A stretch of DNA of 27,426 bases. It comes from Nemertoderma westbladi. Its lineage: Eukaryota; Xenacoelomorpha; Nemertodermatida; Nemertodermatidae. Position 1 is the stretch's first letter. Each line of letters opens with the position of its first letter. The notes beneath the pieces are model-generated. The model searched no databases. It was not told the DNA's origin and saw nothing but the letters and a program-made list of their open reading frames with translations. The position numbers and the translations under genes are program-made. Of the stretch, positions 7,989 through 17,443 are shown piece by piece. Where the stretch lies: positions 1-27,426 of the forward strand of contig JAUCBJ010001013.1 in assembly GCA_032718475.1 (NCBI GenBank), given 5' to 3'.

Positions 7989-9306
7989 ACCGCTTCCTCG
8001 GGGGGTTTATTGGTGGGACGGACGACCAGAAGACGTTTGTAGGGGCGAAGGTAGCAGCGTGGGTCACTTCTGTCGATAAACTGTCTGAGATGGCTGAGAC
8101 CCAGCCGCAGGCTGCATTCGCAGCGATGGCCTGTTCTCTGCAAAGAGAATGGGCATATCTCCAGCGCGTCACACCTAACTGTAGCCTTGAGTTTGAGGAC
8201 CTGGAGCGCGCCATCGCGGAGAAGTTCCTCCCAGCCGTTCTCAATGGAGATGTGTCAGTGAAGGAACGTAGCTTGTTTGCCCTGTCCCCTCGCACTGGCG
8301 GCATGGGCCTACGCAACCCCGTCGCAGAGGCCGCCATTTCCTACAGGGTGTCACAAAGTGGAACGCGAGCCCTATCACGGGCAATCCTGGGCGACGACGA
8401 ATTCTCTCTGGCGGGACATCTAGAATGCCTCCAATATGCGAGGAAGGCTGGGCGGGTAGAACAGCTGGCCCGCGAGGAATACCAGTATAAGGAAGAGCAA
8501 GGAGAAGGAAGGAGATGCCTAAAGACCGGCGAAGGACTATCCAACGAGCTGCGGACTACCGCTCGGGTGGGTGGATCTCCTCCCTCCCGATATCGGAACA
8601 CCAGCTGGATCTTTCGCCCCAGGAGTTCAGGGACGCGCTGGCCATCCGGTATGGCCGTCCCTTAGCATCGGTTCCAAGCCGCTGTGACGGATGCGGGGCT
8701 GCCTTCGACATTAACCATGGGTTAAATTGTAAGAAAGGCGGCCTCGTAATACAGAGGCATAATGAGCTGCGGGACCTCGTGGGGAACATCGCGGCACAGG
8801 CGTTCGGCTCACGCAACGTGGTGTTGGAACCCATCGTCCGGGAACAGGCGGGGATTGAGGACAAGGTGGTGCTACGGTGCGACATCGGGATTCGGGGCGC
8901 GTTTAAGAGTCAGACCCAGGCGTTGATTGATATAAAGGTAATGAACCTTGACGCCGGGTCTTACTCAAGCCGCGCCCCAATGAGTGTTCTCGAGTCCGCT
9001 GAGGATGCTAAGAAGCGGATCTATGCCGACGCCGTTTCTGATCGTCGTGGCAACTTCTCCCCGTTTGTCGCCTCGTGCGATGGGATCGTGGCTCCACAGG
9101 CCAACAAACTGCTCCGGACCTTTGCGGAGAGGCTGCATCGCGCGTGGGGGAAACCCTACAGTGTGGTAATGGGCTGGATCCGGACCCGAGTCCAACTCGC
9201 CATTATCCGCGGGGCTTCCCACTGCCTCCGTGGATCCCGGGTGAATTGGCGCAGCGGACTGGGCCTGGAGGACGGCGCAGGGCTGCCCTCAATGGCCTAT
9301 TACTAG
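7988..9306 (+). pseudogene. C-terminal part of retrotransposon polyprotein with CCHC knuckle and PD-(D/E)XK-like endonuclease, frameshifted
   Basis: The first frame runs from the insertion border (GGFIGGTDDQKTFVGAKVAAW, within 7997-8060) through TQPQAAFAAM and FALSPRTGGMGLRNP to about 8512. A single frameshift near 8505-8520 moves the reading into the frame 8515-9306, which carries SGGWISSLPISEHQLDL and EFRDALAIRYG. In that second part, counted from codon 8515, residues 57-72 form C-X2-C-X7-H-X3-C, followed by RHNELRD at 81-87. RCDIGI (121-126) and LIDIKV (137-142) give the D...DXK arrangement of restriction-like nucleases. The end includes KKRIYADAV and CLRGSR before the TAG at 9304-9306. 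In R2-superclade retrotransposons a CCHC motif followed by this nuclease nicks the target DNA. The reverse-transcriptase catalytic domain is missing. Family assignment is from memory of similar invertebrate proteins; R2-like is likely, the exact clade is not known. Confidence 0.72.
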
Positions 9307-9468
9307 GCAACCAGCAACCGCCCCTTCAAGTAATAAAACATTTTAATATACATCAAATACTAAATACTTGATTAACAAAGTATAGTTTTTTAATTGTTTT
9401 GTGTTTGTGTTTGTATTCGTATTTTGTGATCTCGTCTCGTGCCTAATATTTGTTTTTTTCTATTAAAA
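7989..9468 (+). mobile_element. 5'-truncated non-LTR retrotransposon, restriction-like-endonuclease type
   Basis: The 1480-bp insertion starts abruptly inside a protein-coding region, ends about 160 bp after the stop codon with a short A-rich run (TATTAAAA), and is flanked by a perfect 15-bp direct repeat. Abrupt 5' truncation, an A-rich 3' end and a variable-length duplication are hallmarks of target-primed reverse transcription. GC content is visibly higher than in the flanks, in keeping with a recent arrival. The 3' untranslated part (9307-9468) contains GTGTTTGTGTTTGTATTCG-like simple sequence. Confidence 0.8.
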
Positions 9469-9483
9469 AATTTCATTATTAAC
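9469..9483. repeat. Target-site duplication, right copy
   Basis: Exact match to 7974-7988 (AATTTCATTATTAAC). Confidence 0.85.
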
Positions 9484-9765
9484 TAGATGTTTAATATTGA
9501 ACTCAATTTCGGAAATTAATACATTTTAAATTTTAAATCTTTCACAATTTAATAGCTCCTGCTATTTTGCCAGTTTATACACATTCTGAATCTGAAAACA
9601 CAAAGGAAAACAAAAGTAGAGTAAACACTAGAAACAAGTGGTTCCTGATTAGCGGTGTTGAGGTGGTTCGTTGTCTTGGATCTCATTTATCCAGCTTTCT
9701 AACGGTATGTTGGTTTACTGGATATGTTCCTGGGTTGGAATTTTATAACTGTTTGTTCTACTAGC
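9484..9765. other. Non-coding spacer, no gene recognised
   Basis: The DNA is AT-rich. A 65-codon open frame at 9567-9764 has no recognisable signature and no splice-site support. Confidence 0.4.
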
Positions 9766-10072
9766 ACTTTGGACCCCGGACATTGAAAATGTAATTTTTT
9801 GGCCAAAGTAAATTTTCTTCGGCCGCTAGGCCAGGGATTGCGCACAAAGTCTGGCGACTTATTTCCAGTGCGGTACCCCCAGAACTTTACTCCCCAGAGG
9901 AAACTCCAGTACTCATTTAGCTACCACTAAAGGATGCAAGGCAGAGATGCGCCCTGGCTGGTCCCTTTAAAACATTCGTGCCGAAACGAAAACTGCCCTG
10001 GTCCATGTGAGGATCGAACCCAAGACTTGCAGGAGATGTGAATTCAATGCGACCACTACACCAAGGTGGAAC
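9766..10072 (-). mobile_element. tRNA-derived SINE
   Basis: Read on the minus strand from 10072, the sequence has a Pol III A box (TGGTGTAGTGG, complement of 10053-10063) and B box (GGTTCGATCC, complement of 10011-10020). Spacing is as in a tRNA, and the acceptor-stem-like ends (TCCACCT and ACATGGA) pair at five of seven positions. The anticodon and other stems are degenerate, so it is not a working tRNA. About 230 bp of unrelated body follows (CCAGGGCAGTTTTCG to about 9766). The 3' end and target-site duplication are not defined. Confidence 0.65.
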
Positions 10073-10667
10073 AATATTATAGGCCATATTATGTTCTGCT
10101 ACGGGAAGACATATACGCTTTTTAGCAGCTTTCATTGAAGCCATCAACCATTTGTAGAACCGCCATAAACATAAGTTATGACTTCGGACACCCGTTTGGC
10201 CAATTGGTGAGAATGGCCCTTACGTGATTAAATCATAATAATATTAATAATCATATTAATAACTCAATAATAATAACTTATTCACAAGATTTCTGAATCT
10301 GAATTTATATCTGAAATTCATATTAGTATACCATAATATACATATTATATATTCATATATAAATATATTAATTATACATGAATGTATTATAAATACTAGC
10401 TATTTATTGTTATTGAGTATGATAAAACACTTTATTTTGCAGCGATTCAGTCAGACTGCAGTAGATATTATATTAAAAATGTTGCAGAAATTATATTAAA
10501 AACCTCTGTTAAATGAAATACGTCTTGAATCATTTGAAAAAAAAATCATTACTCCTGGGTGGACATTACTCCTATAAAGAGGGCAGGGCAAATAGCTTTT
10601 TTAAATTTCGGATGAATATGGCCGAAATAAAATTAAAAATACCGATCCCGATTCCGTTGCAACACTA
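10073..10667. other. AT-rich non-coding DNA
   Basis: Apart from ATA/AAT-rich low-complexity sequence at about 10220-10400, nothing is recognised. It is presumably intronic to the plus-strand gene whose exon lies at 12165, but no upstream exon is seen. Confidence 0.4.
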
Positions 10668-12070
10668 ATGCAGGCAGACACAATATACAGACACAAGTGC
10701 AGACACAATATACAGACACAAGTGCAGACACAAGTGCAGACACAATATACAGACAGAAGTGCAGACACAAGTGCAGACACAATATACAGACACAAGTGCA
10801 GACACAATATTCAGACACAAGTGCAGACACAATATACAGACACAAGAGTAGACACAATATACAGACACAAGTGCGGACACAATATACAGACACAAGTGCA
10901 GACACAATATACAGACACAAGAGCAGACACAATATATAGACACGAGTGCAGACACAATATACAGACACAAGTGCAGACACAATATACAGACACAAGTGCA
11001 GACACAATATACAGAAAAAAGTGCAGACACAATATACAGACACGAGTGCAGACACAATATACAGACACAAGTGCAGACACAATATACAGAAAAAAGTGCA
11101 GACACAATATACAGACACAAGTGCAGACACAAGTGCAGACACAATATACAGACACAAGTGCAGACACAATATACAGACACAAGTGCAGACACAATATTCA
11201 GACACAAGTGCAGACACAATATACAGACACATGAGCAGACACAATATACAGACACAAGTGCAGACACAATATACAGACACAAGTGCAGACACAATATACA
11301 GACACAAGAGCAGACACAATATACAGACACGAGTGCAGACACAATATACAGACACAATATACAGACACAAGTGCAGACACAATATACAGACACAAGTGCA
11401 GACACAATATGCAGACACAAGTGCAGACACAATATACAGACACAAGTGCAGACACAATATACAGACACAAGTGCAGACACAATATACAGACACAAGTGCA
11501 GACACAATATACAGACACAAGTGCAGACACAATATACAGACACGAGTGCAGACACAATATACAGACACAAGTGCAGACACAATATACAGAAAAAAGTGCA
11601 GACACAATATACAGACACAAGTGCAGACACAAGTGCAGACACAATATACAGACACAAGTGCAGACACAATATACAGACACAAGTGCAGACACTATATTCA
11701 GACACAAGTGCAGACACAATATACAGACACATGAGCAGACACAATATACAGACACAAGTGCAGACACAATATACAGACACAAGTGCAGACACAATATACA
11801 GACACAAGAGCAGACACAATATACAGACACGAGTGCAGACACAATATACAGACACAATTTCCACACACAAGTGCAGACACAATATACAGACACAAGTGCA
11901 GACACAATATACAGACACAAGTGCAGACACAAGTGCAGGCACAATATACAGACACGAGTGCAGATACAAGTGCAGACACAATATACAGAAAAAAGTGCAC
12001 ACACAATATACAGACACAAGTGCAGACATTGGTGCAGATCCTGCAGAGAGAAGTGCTGACACATGTGCTG
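10668..12070 (+). repeat. Minisatellite, 25-bp unit (about 55 copies) with 500-bp higher-order repeat
   Basis: The basic unit is 25 bp, formed of a 13-bp part (CAGACACAATATA) and a 12-bp part (CAGACACAAGTG) that share their first nine bases. Occasional extra 12-bp parts insert between full units. Variants such as GAGCAG, CACGAGTG and a CAGAAAAAAGTG form recur. The run from about 11041 to 11370 repeats at about 11541 to 11870 with exactly 500-bp offset. The unit contains no stop codon in any of six frames, which produces long meaningless ORFs on both strands. The right edge decays into TGCAGATCCTGCAGAGAGAAGTGCTGAC before exon A. Confidence 0.95.
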
Positions 12071-12164
12071 ACATAGGTTCACTTTCATGATCTGCCCCTG
12101 TATCTGTGTGTTCACGTTTTTGACTCTATATTTTTTTGAAACGTTTTCATTAATTATTTTCCAG

Positions 12165-12359
12165 GAATTGTCCCGAGTGGCCCGTACCCTGAGGGAGTCT
12201 GGTTCCACCACCGTCTCCATGGTTACCGAGCGAACATGTGAGGGGGATGTTACCTCGGGACGGTTGCGTAGGAACACCCAAACTGAGCCAGACGAAGGGT
12301 CAGACAACTCATGTCAGTCCGAGTGGAAGGATAAAAACTCAGCCGAAGGGGCACCCAAG
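12165..12359 (+). CDS. Internal exon A of an unrecognised host gene (65 codons)
   Basis: A pyrimidine-rich acceptor (TTTTCATTAATTATTTTCCAG, ending at 12164) and a donor AAG/GTCAGT (GT at 12360-12361) bound 195 nt that are open in one frame and keep phase 0 at both ends. The peptide begins ELSRVARTLRESGSTTVSMV, then becomes polar and acidic (RRNTQTEPDEGSDNS), so most of it should be disordered. RNTQT (residues 36-40 of the exon, nt 12270-12284) matches the known dynein light chain LC8 binding pattern [KR]-X-T-Q-T; real binding is inference. The next exon in the same phase is 17824-18184. Open reading continues a little past both splice sites, so the borders rest on the signals and on phase agreement. 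I do not recognise the family. Confidence 0.68.
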
Positions 12360-13585
12360 GTCAGTTGAATTCAGGGTTTCTTTTTTTAATTTGCTGGTGG
12401 CGCTGTCGGCGCCATCGACAACATTTTCAAGTCACTACTAATACTACCGCCGTACTACTACTGATTAACCAGTAGTACCAGTAAGCTAACGATGTAAGCT
12501 TGCTAGTAAAAAAACCGTCAGATATCAGTTTAATGTGATTGTAGCTGAAGAACTTGGGTTGGGTCTTTATCTAATAATGTTTTATTAACAATTTGATTAA
12601 ATTGTTTCTGGACTAAATAAAATGAACTGTCGTCCTTCACTCTCAGGATAAACAGTTTCTATTACGATCGTAAAAGTTACGCCGACAACGACAAAAACCA
12701 AACTGCAACATGAGCTGATCACTCTCGTTATTGTTTCGAGTTCCCCTGTTTCCCTGTAACCTGTACATTTTTCCCTCAATTGCTAATTAACGTTAATTAG
12801 CATTAATAAAGGTTGTTGTCTGTGTCGTGATAGCGTCACATTCCTGAACATTTTATAACAGACGCTAATACTATATATCCGTTTTAATACTATAGTTTGT
12901 GGGTTAGCAATGGTAAGCATGTTGTATGTGTAACTTTATATTGGGTTATTCGAAGCCTAAAATTATTATTTATTATTTTGGATTTTCAATTCTAATTTAT
13001 TAATATTATTTAATGAGTTTTTTTTATGATTTATATAATTATGATATTTCACATATTTCTTTAGAAATAATGATTTTTTTCCCGTAGCTGCAGATTATTT
13101 TTAACAATTATTAGTAACGCTACTCTTATTTTTTATATTCCTGTGTCATTAATTAGCGGCTCTGTTTAGAACGATCTGCTTCTGTGATGATATCATCTAT
13201 AATGTCTTTCTTTACATAATTAATTATAATGATGAAATCATTTCGCCCCTATCTGAGAAGCGTATTTACTAAAATGGAACGTAAAGGGAACGTAGGAAAA
13301 AATTTATTTGTCTTTCATGTCTGTAATACGTAATTTTTCTATACAAAATTGCCTTTTCATCTTCCATTCCTCGCCATCTGAATGTGACGTCATCATATGT
13401 CAAAATAATTACTGAATGGGGAGGGGGTAGGCTTTGGAGAAAAATACTCTCCAGCAGTTTTAGCCAGATGATGACTGATGAACTTGGGTGGAGGGTTGAG
13501 TCATTTGTGGATGACCACGGTTGGTGGTTGCTGATTGTGATTACATATGGTAACGGTAAGGTGTGCAATGTTAGCGTATAAGCTC
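12360..13585 (+). other. Intron, first part: non-coding with repeat fragments
   Basis: This is the beginning of the 5464-bp intron between exons A and B. A copy of the dispersed repeat described for 3377-3806 lies at about 12700-12775 (AGCTGATCACTCTCGTTATT then CTGTAACCTG). It is followed by a perfect 22-bp palindrome at 12781-12802 centred on AACGTT. A (CTA)-rich patch lies at about 12435-12475. No further exon is seen on either strand. Confidence 0.5.
12781..12802. repeat. Perfect 22-bp palindrome
   Basis: The arms (TGCTAATTAAC) are exact reverse complements with no loop. It abuts the end of a dispersed repeat copy and may mark its terminus. Confidence 0.8.
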
Positions 13586-13835
13586 ATTAGGTCCTTTGTG
13601 CGTTAGGTCCTTCGTCGTTAAGTCCTTTGTGCGTTAGGTCCTTTGTGCGTTAGGTCCTTTGTGCGTTAGGTCCTTTGTGCGTTAGGTCCTTTGTGCGTTA
13701 GGTCCTTTGTGCGTTAGGTCCTTCGTCGTTAAGTCCTTTGTGCGTTAGGTCCTTTGTGCGTTAGGTCCTTTGTGCGTTAGGTCCTTTGTGCGTTAGGTCC
13801 TTTGTGCGTTAGGTCCTTTGTGCGTTAGGTCCTCC
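13586..13835 (+). repeat. Minisatellite, 16-bp unit (about 15 copies)
   Basis: The unit is GTTAGGTCCTTTGTGC. A two-unit variant (TTAGGTCCTTCGTCG then TTAAGTCC) occurs at about 13604 and again 111 bp later, showing a higher-order duplication of seven units. The array ends in CCTCCAGTCCTTAAGTCTGG. Confidence 0.95.
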
Positions 13836-14083
13836 AGTCCTTAAGTCTGGAATTATCTACCCGCACGGTACGGTACCGCAAATAACAGAAAAAAAATAAA
13901 ACTGTAACTTATTCTGCTGACTTTGTATTTTGCTTAGTGTGGTGACGTCGCGGCAACGACACTGTGTGATATTGAGCGCAAACGGTGACGGTGGGTTTGG
14001 TGTCGATGAAAATATATGAGTTTATAGTTCAATTATATTTCATTAATAGCGGTAGCTCAGAATGATGGACTAAAAAGGTCTCA

Positions 14084-15130
14084 GGAATTCTTACCCGCGA
14101 GTATTCTTAGCCCGCGAGTATTCTTAGCCCGCGAGTATTCTTAGCCCGCGAATATTCTTAGCCCGCGAGTATACTTAGCCCGCGAGTATTCCTAGCCCGC
14201 GAGTATTCTTAGCCCGCGAGTATTCTTAGCACGCGAGTATTCTTAACCCGCGTGTATTCTTAGCCCGCGAGTATTCTTAGCCCGTGAGTATTTCTAGCCC
14301 GCGAGTATTCTTAACCCGCGTGCATTCCTAGCCCGCGAGTATTCTTAGCCCGCGAGTATTCTTAACCCGCGAGTATTCTTAGCCCGCGAGTATTCTTAGC
14401 CCGCGATTATTCCTAGCCCGCGAGTATTCTTAGCCCGCGAGTATTCTCAGCCTGCGAGTATTCTTAGCCCGCGAGTATTCTTAGCCCGCGAGTATTCTTA
14501 GCCCGCGAATATTCTTAGCCCGCGAGTATTCTTAGCCCGCGAATATTCTTAGCCCGCGAGTATTCTTTGCCCGCGAGTATTCTTAACCCTCGAGTATTCT
14601 TAGCCCGCGAGTATTCTTAGCCCGCGAGTATTCTTAGCCCGCGAGTATTCTTAGCTTACGAGTATTCTTAGCCCGTGGGTATTCTTAGCCCACGAGAATT
14701 CTTAGCCCGCGAGAATTCTTAACCCGCGAGTATTCTTAGCCCGCGAGTATTCTTAGCCCGCGAGTATTCTTAGCCCGCGAGTATTCTTAACCCGCGAGTA
14801 TTCTTAGCCCGCTAGTATTCATAGCCCGCGAGTATTCTTAGCCCGCGAGTATTCTTAGCCCGCGAGTATTCTTAACCCGCGAGTATTCTTAGCCCGCGAG
14901 TATTCTTAGCCCGCGAGTATTCTTAGCCCGCGAGTATTTTTAGCCCGCGAGTATTCTTAACCCGCGAGTATTCTTAGCCCGCTAGTATTCATAGCCCGCG
15001 AGTATTCTTAGCCCGCGAATATTCTTAGCCCGCGAGTATTCTTAACCCGCGAGTATTCCTAGCCCGCGAGTATTCTTAGCCCGCGAGTATTCTTAGCCCG
15101 CGAGTATTCTTAGCCCGCGAGTATTCTTAA
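14084..15130 (+). repeat. CpG-rich minisatellite, 17-bp unit (about 61 copies)
   Basis: The unit GAGTATTCTTAGCCCGC joins its neighbour to make CCCGCGAG, so nearly every copy carries two CpGs, about 120 in 1 kb of otherwise AT-rich intron. Single-base variants (AACCCG, GAATATTC, GCTAGTATTCATAG) are scattered; the last occurs at about 14811 and 14981, a 170-bp (ten-unit) higher-order step. Confidence 0.95.
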
Positions 15131-15487
15131 TAAACGAGCCATTGAGTTCACGAATGACAGAGTATCACCAACTACCAATACATAAACACGACTTGCAATA
15201 GGCTAAAAATAGAGCATAGACTGCGGCGAAGTGATAATTAATAGGCAGTAAGCGAAGGCGTGTGTAGTTAGATTGCATGGAATGTAATAATGGGCAGGAT
15301 ATGGAAAGATGACGAAAAGCTATAATAGAGAGGCCGTATGGTAACGACAATAACTGTAACTGCAACCTGCTCCTTTCCCTAAAAGCGTAAAAGGACCTAA
15401 CGCGGCAAGCACAATCCACAGTTAGTAATAGCACAGCGAAATCACACTGCAGATCTTTTAAATACCTGAGTGTTTGAAACTCATTTA
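15131..15487 (+). other. Intron spacer with one dispersed-repeat fragment
   Basis: A copy of the dispersed module (GTAACGACAATAACTG then CAACCTGCTCCTTTCCCT) lies at about 15340-15381. The 124-codon minus-strand open frame across 15165-15539 runs through this repeat and into the SINE, so I do not accept it as a gene. Confidence 0.5.
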
Positions 15488-15668
15488 TCCCATCATTTTC
15501 ATAACTGTTTGTTGGGCACAGCTTTTGCAAAGTCGGCAATGACGTCCAGGTGGGATCGAACTGGTGACCTCCGGGTTGGAAGTCTGACGTTATAACTATT
15601 CAGCTAACGGATCAGGTACTGCGCCCACTGTGCTCATCAATACCGCACTTGGCCGTCTATAACCATTG
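15488..15668 (-). mobile_element. tRNA-SINE-like arm, left copy (minus strand)
   Basis: On the minus strand the tRNA-like core covers 15613-15546 with TTAGCTGAATAGTTATAACG (decayed A box) and AGTTCGATCCC (B box). The downstream tail CGACTTTGCAAAAGCTGTGC is shared with the right copy at 15717-15975. Upstream, AGACGGCCAAGT and GAGCACAGTGG are also shared. The anticodon loop reads CTTCCAA as in tRNA-Gly(UCC), but the stem no longer pairs. Confidence 0.7.
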
Positions 15669-15716
15669 TGGCCGTAATGGTTCATGGTTAATATACACTA
15701 CCCTTTTATTGTAGCG

Positions 15717-15975
15717 AGTGGTTAAAGACGGCCAAGTACGGTAGGGTTGAGCACAGTGGCAGCATATGATGGTATTGGCAGATGGAAGGTCATGAGGTGG
15801 TAAATTGCGGACAAACAAGGTATCAGATAGTATTTCCAGGTCTATCTTTTACCTGAGCCGCTAGCTGAATGGTTAGAGTGTCAGACTTCCAACCCGGAGG
15901 TCACCAGTTCGATCCCACCTGGAGGTCATTTCCGACTTTGCAAAAGCTGTGCCCAACAAAAAGTTATAATAATAT
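15717..15975 (+). mobile_element. tRNA-SINE-like arm, right copy (plus strand)
   Basis: The tRNA-like core is at about 15855-15922 with A box TAGCTGAATGGTTAGAGTG and B box AGTTCGATCCC. The tail CGACTTTGCAAAAGCTGTGC is followed by CCAACAAAAAGTTATAATAAT. It faces the left copy across a spacer of about 50-70 bp. AGACGGCCAAGT (15726-15737) pairs exactly with 15647-15658, and TGAGCACAGTGG (15748-15759) with 15625-15636. Compared with the left copy it has about 90 extra bases between those blocks and the tRNA-like core. Confidence 0.7.
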
Positions 15976-16015
15976 AAAACCACTCATTAACTCATAACAC
16001 CAATAATAAATCATT

Positions 16016-17443
16016 TTCATAGTTGACATGTACCGAACAACAAGAGTCCCACAAGAAATGAAAACAAATAAGTTGGTGCCAGTTCCCAAGAAGGGCAACC
16101 GCACACTCCATGGTTCTTTTCGGGAAATGTCACTGATCTCGATTGCTGCAAAACTATACAATAGAATTCTATTAAATCGCATCATGGATCCCATTGAGAG
16201 ACTGCTCCGTGGAAATCAGAATGGGTTCCGTAAAGGTCGTGGGTCCATGGAGCCCAGTTTGGCACTTAGAAGGATAATTGAAGAGTTATCAAAAAAGAAA
16301 GACAGGCATCTGGATGTTATCTTTGTTGACTTCTTCAAGGTCTTTGATTCAGTCTCTCGCTCACGTATGTTCAGCATACTTTCATTATATGGGATTCCTG
16401 ATGAAAAGAAGCAATCAGATCAGTATACGATGGTTCGACAACATTTGTGTCTTCTGTTGACGGTGACACAGAACCATTTGAAGTGTTATGGGGCGTCCTC
16501 CAGGGAGACACACTTGCGCCATTCTTGTTCATAATTGTGGTTGACTATGTTCTACGCATGTCCTTAGATCATTATAATGATGATGGGGTGATGATAACTC
16601 CACCTACTGGCTCCAGAAGTCGAGGAAATCCTGCCAAGTACCTAACTGATCTAGACTTTGCTGATGACTTAGGAGTACTCTCAGAATCACTAGAGGGAGC
16701 CCAACGGCTCCTCAACTCATTAGAACATGCTGCTTCTAGTGTTGGTCTTTTTATTAACTCCAAAAAGACCAAAATTTTGACAGTTAACTTTGAAAGTCCT
16801 CAACAAGTCTCTGATCGGATGAGCATAAGCTCAAAGGATATATCGTCCACATGCTTGAGCATGTGGACGACTTCTGTTACCTGGGATCATGTATCCGGAA
16901 GTCAGGTGAGAACCTTCGAATACGTGAGGGAAAGGCATGGGCAGCCTTGAATAGGCTTTCCAGGATTTGGAAGTCACCGAGAATTAATCGGAAACTTAAG
17001 GTCCGATTATTTAGAGCAGCAGTAGTTCCAGTACTCCTCTATGGGAGTCCATGCTGGGCTCTAACTGCTGAGGACACCAAATCTCTGGATGGCACATTCA
17101 AAAGAATGCTACGCCGTGTTGACTGTGTCAATTACAATGCACATATATCCAACCAGACACTATATAACATTGGTGGTGTCTCATTGGTTCCCCCAAGCTT
17201 GACACTAGAACAAAGCCACTTCCGCTTTGCAGGACATTGCTTTCGCCGTGAGGACCAGCCATTGCATAATCATGTTCTTTGGCAGTCTCATGGAGTGAAT
17301 AAGCATGGTGGCAGCCCATGACTTTCTTGAGACGCATCTTAAAGGACACTGGCCTTGAAGATGCGGATGATCTAGCAAATGTCATGGGTGATAGGGAGTT
17401 GTGGCGGCGCAATTTTGTCGACAAGCCGGCTGAGCATTCTTAG
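16016..17443 (+). pseudogene. 5'-truncated RTE-like non-LTR retrotransposon reverse transcriptase, three frameshifts
   Basis: Four frames concatenate into one reverse transcriptase with C-terminal region. Frame one (to about 16406) has VPQEMKTNKLVPVPKKGN, NQNGFRKGRG and the first catalytic block VIFVDFFKVFDSV. After a 1-nt loss the second frame (about 16408-16820) has AIRSVYDGS, GVLQGDTLAPFLF and FADD at 16657-16668, the counterpart of the YADD active site, then GLFINSKKTKI. After a second shift the third frame (about 16825-17318) has DDFCYLGSCI and FRFAGHCFRREDQ. A third shift near 17312 leads into 17318-17443 (MTFLRRILKDTGLEDADD...) ending in TAG. The endonuclease domain is absent, so the copy is 5'-truncated and dead. 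It lies in the sense orientation of the host intron. The RTE-like assignment rests on remembered family motifs; I found no reliable target-site duplication. Confidence 0.85.
16843..16870 (+). repeat. 12-bp perfect hairpin inside the RT relic
   Basis: TCGTCCACATGC at 16843-16854 pairs exactly with 16859-16870 across a TTGA loop. It lies at the second frameshift of the pseudogene, about 20 bp downstream of the likely shift. Confidence 0.85.

Noticed and set aside
8341-9222. Minus-strand ORFs opposite the retrotransposon
   Set aside because: They are shadows of the GC-rich plus-strand coding frame, which carries the recognisable CCHC and nuclease motifs.
10665-12307. Very long ORFs on both strands (up to 469 codons) with Cys/Leu/Val-rich or Thr/Gln/His-rich repeats
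   Set aside because: They are produced by a stop-free 25-bp minisatellite read in any frame. No start context, no splice support and no coding-type substitution pattern.
13384-13581. 65-codon plus-strand ORF in the intron
   Set aside because: No splice borders in phase with exons A and B and no recognisable signature.
13586-15130. CRISPR-like appearance of regular short repeats
   Set aside because: Units are contiguous tandem copies of 16 or 17 bp with no unique spacers, in an animal intron. These are minisatellites.
15165-15539. 124-codon minus-strand ORF
   Set aside because: It runs through a dispersed repeat fragment into the SINE tail, and no protein signature or splice signal supports it.
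15546-15922. Functional tRNA genes at 15546-15613 (minus) and 15855-15922 (plus), and at 10000-10072 (minus)
   Set aside because: Pol III boxes remain but anticodon and acceptor stems do not pair properly and extra tails follow; these are SINE heads.
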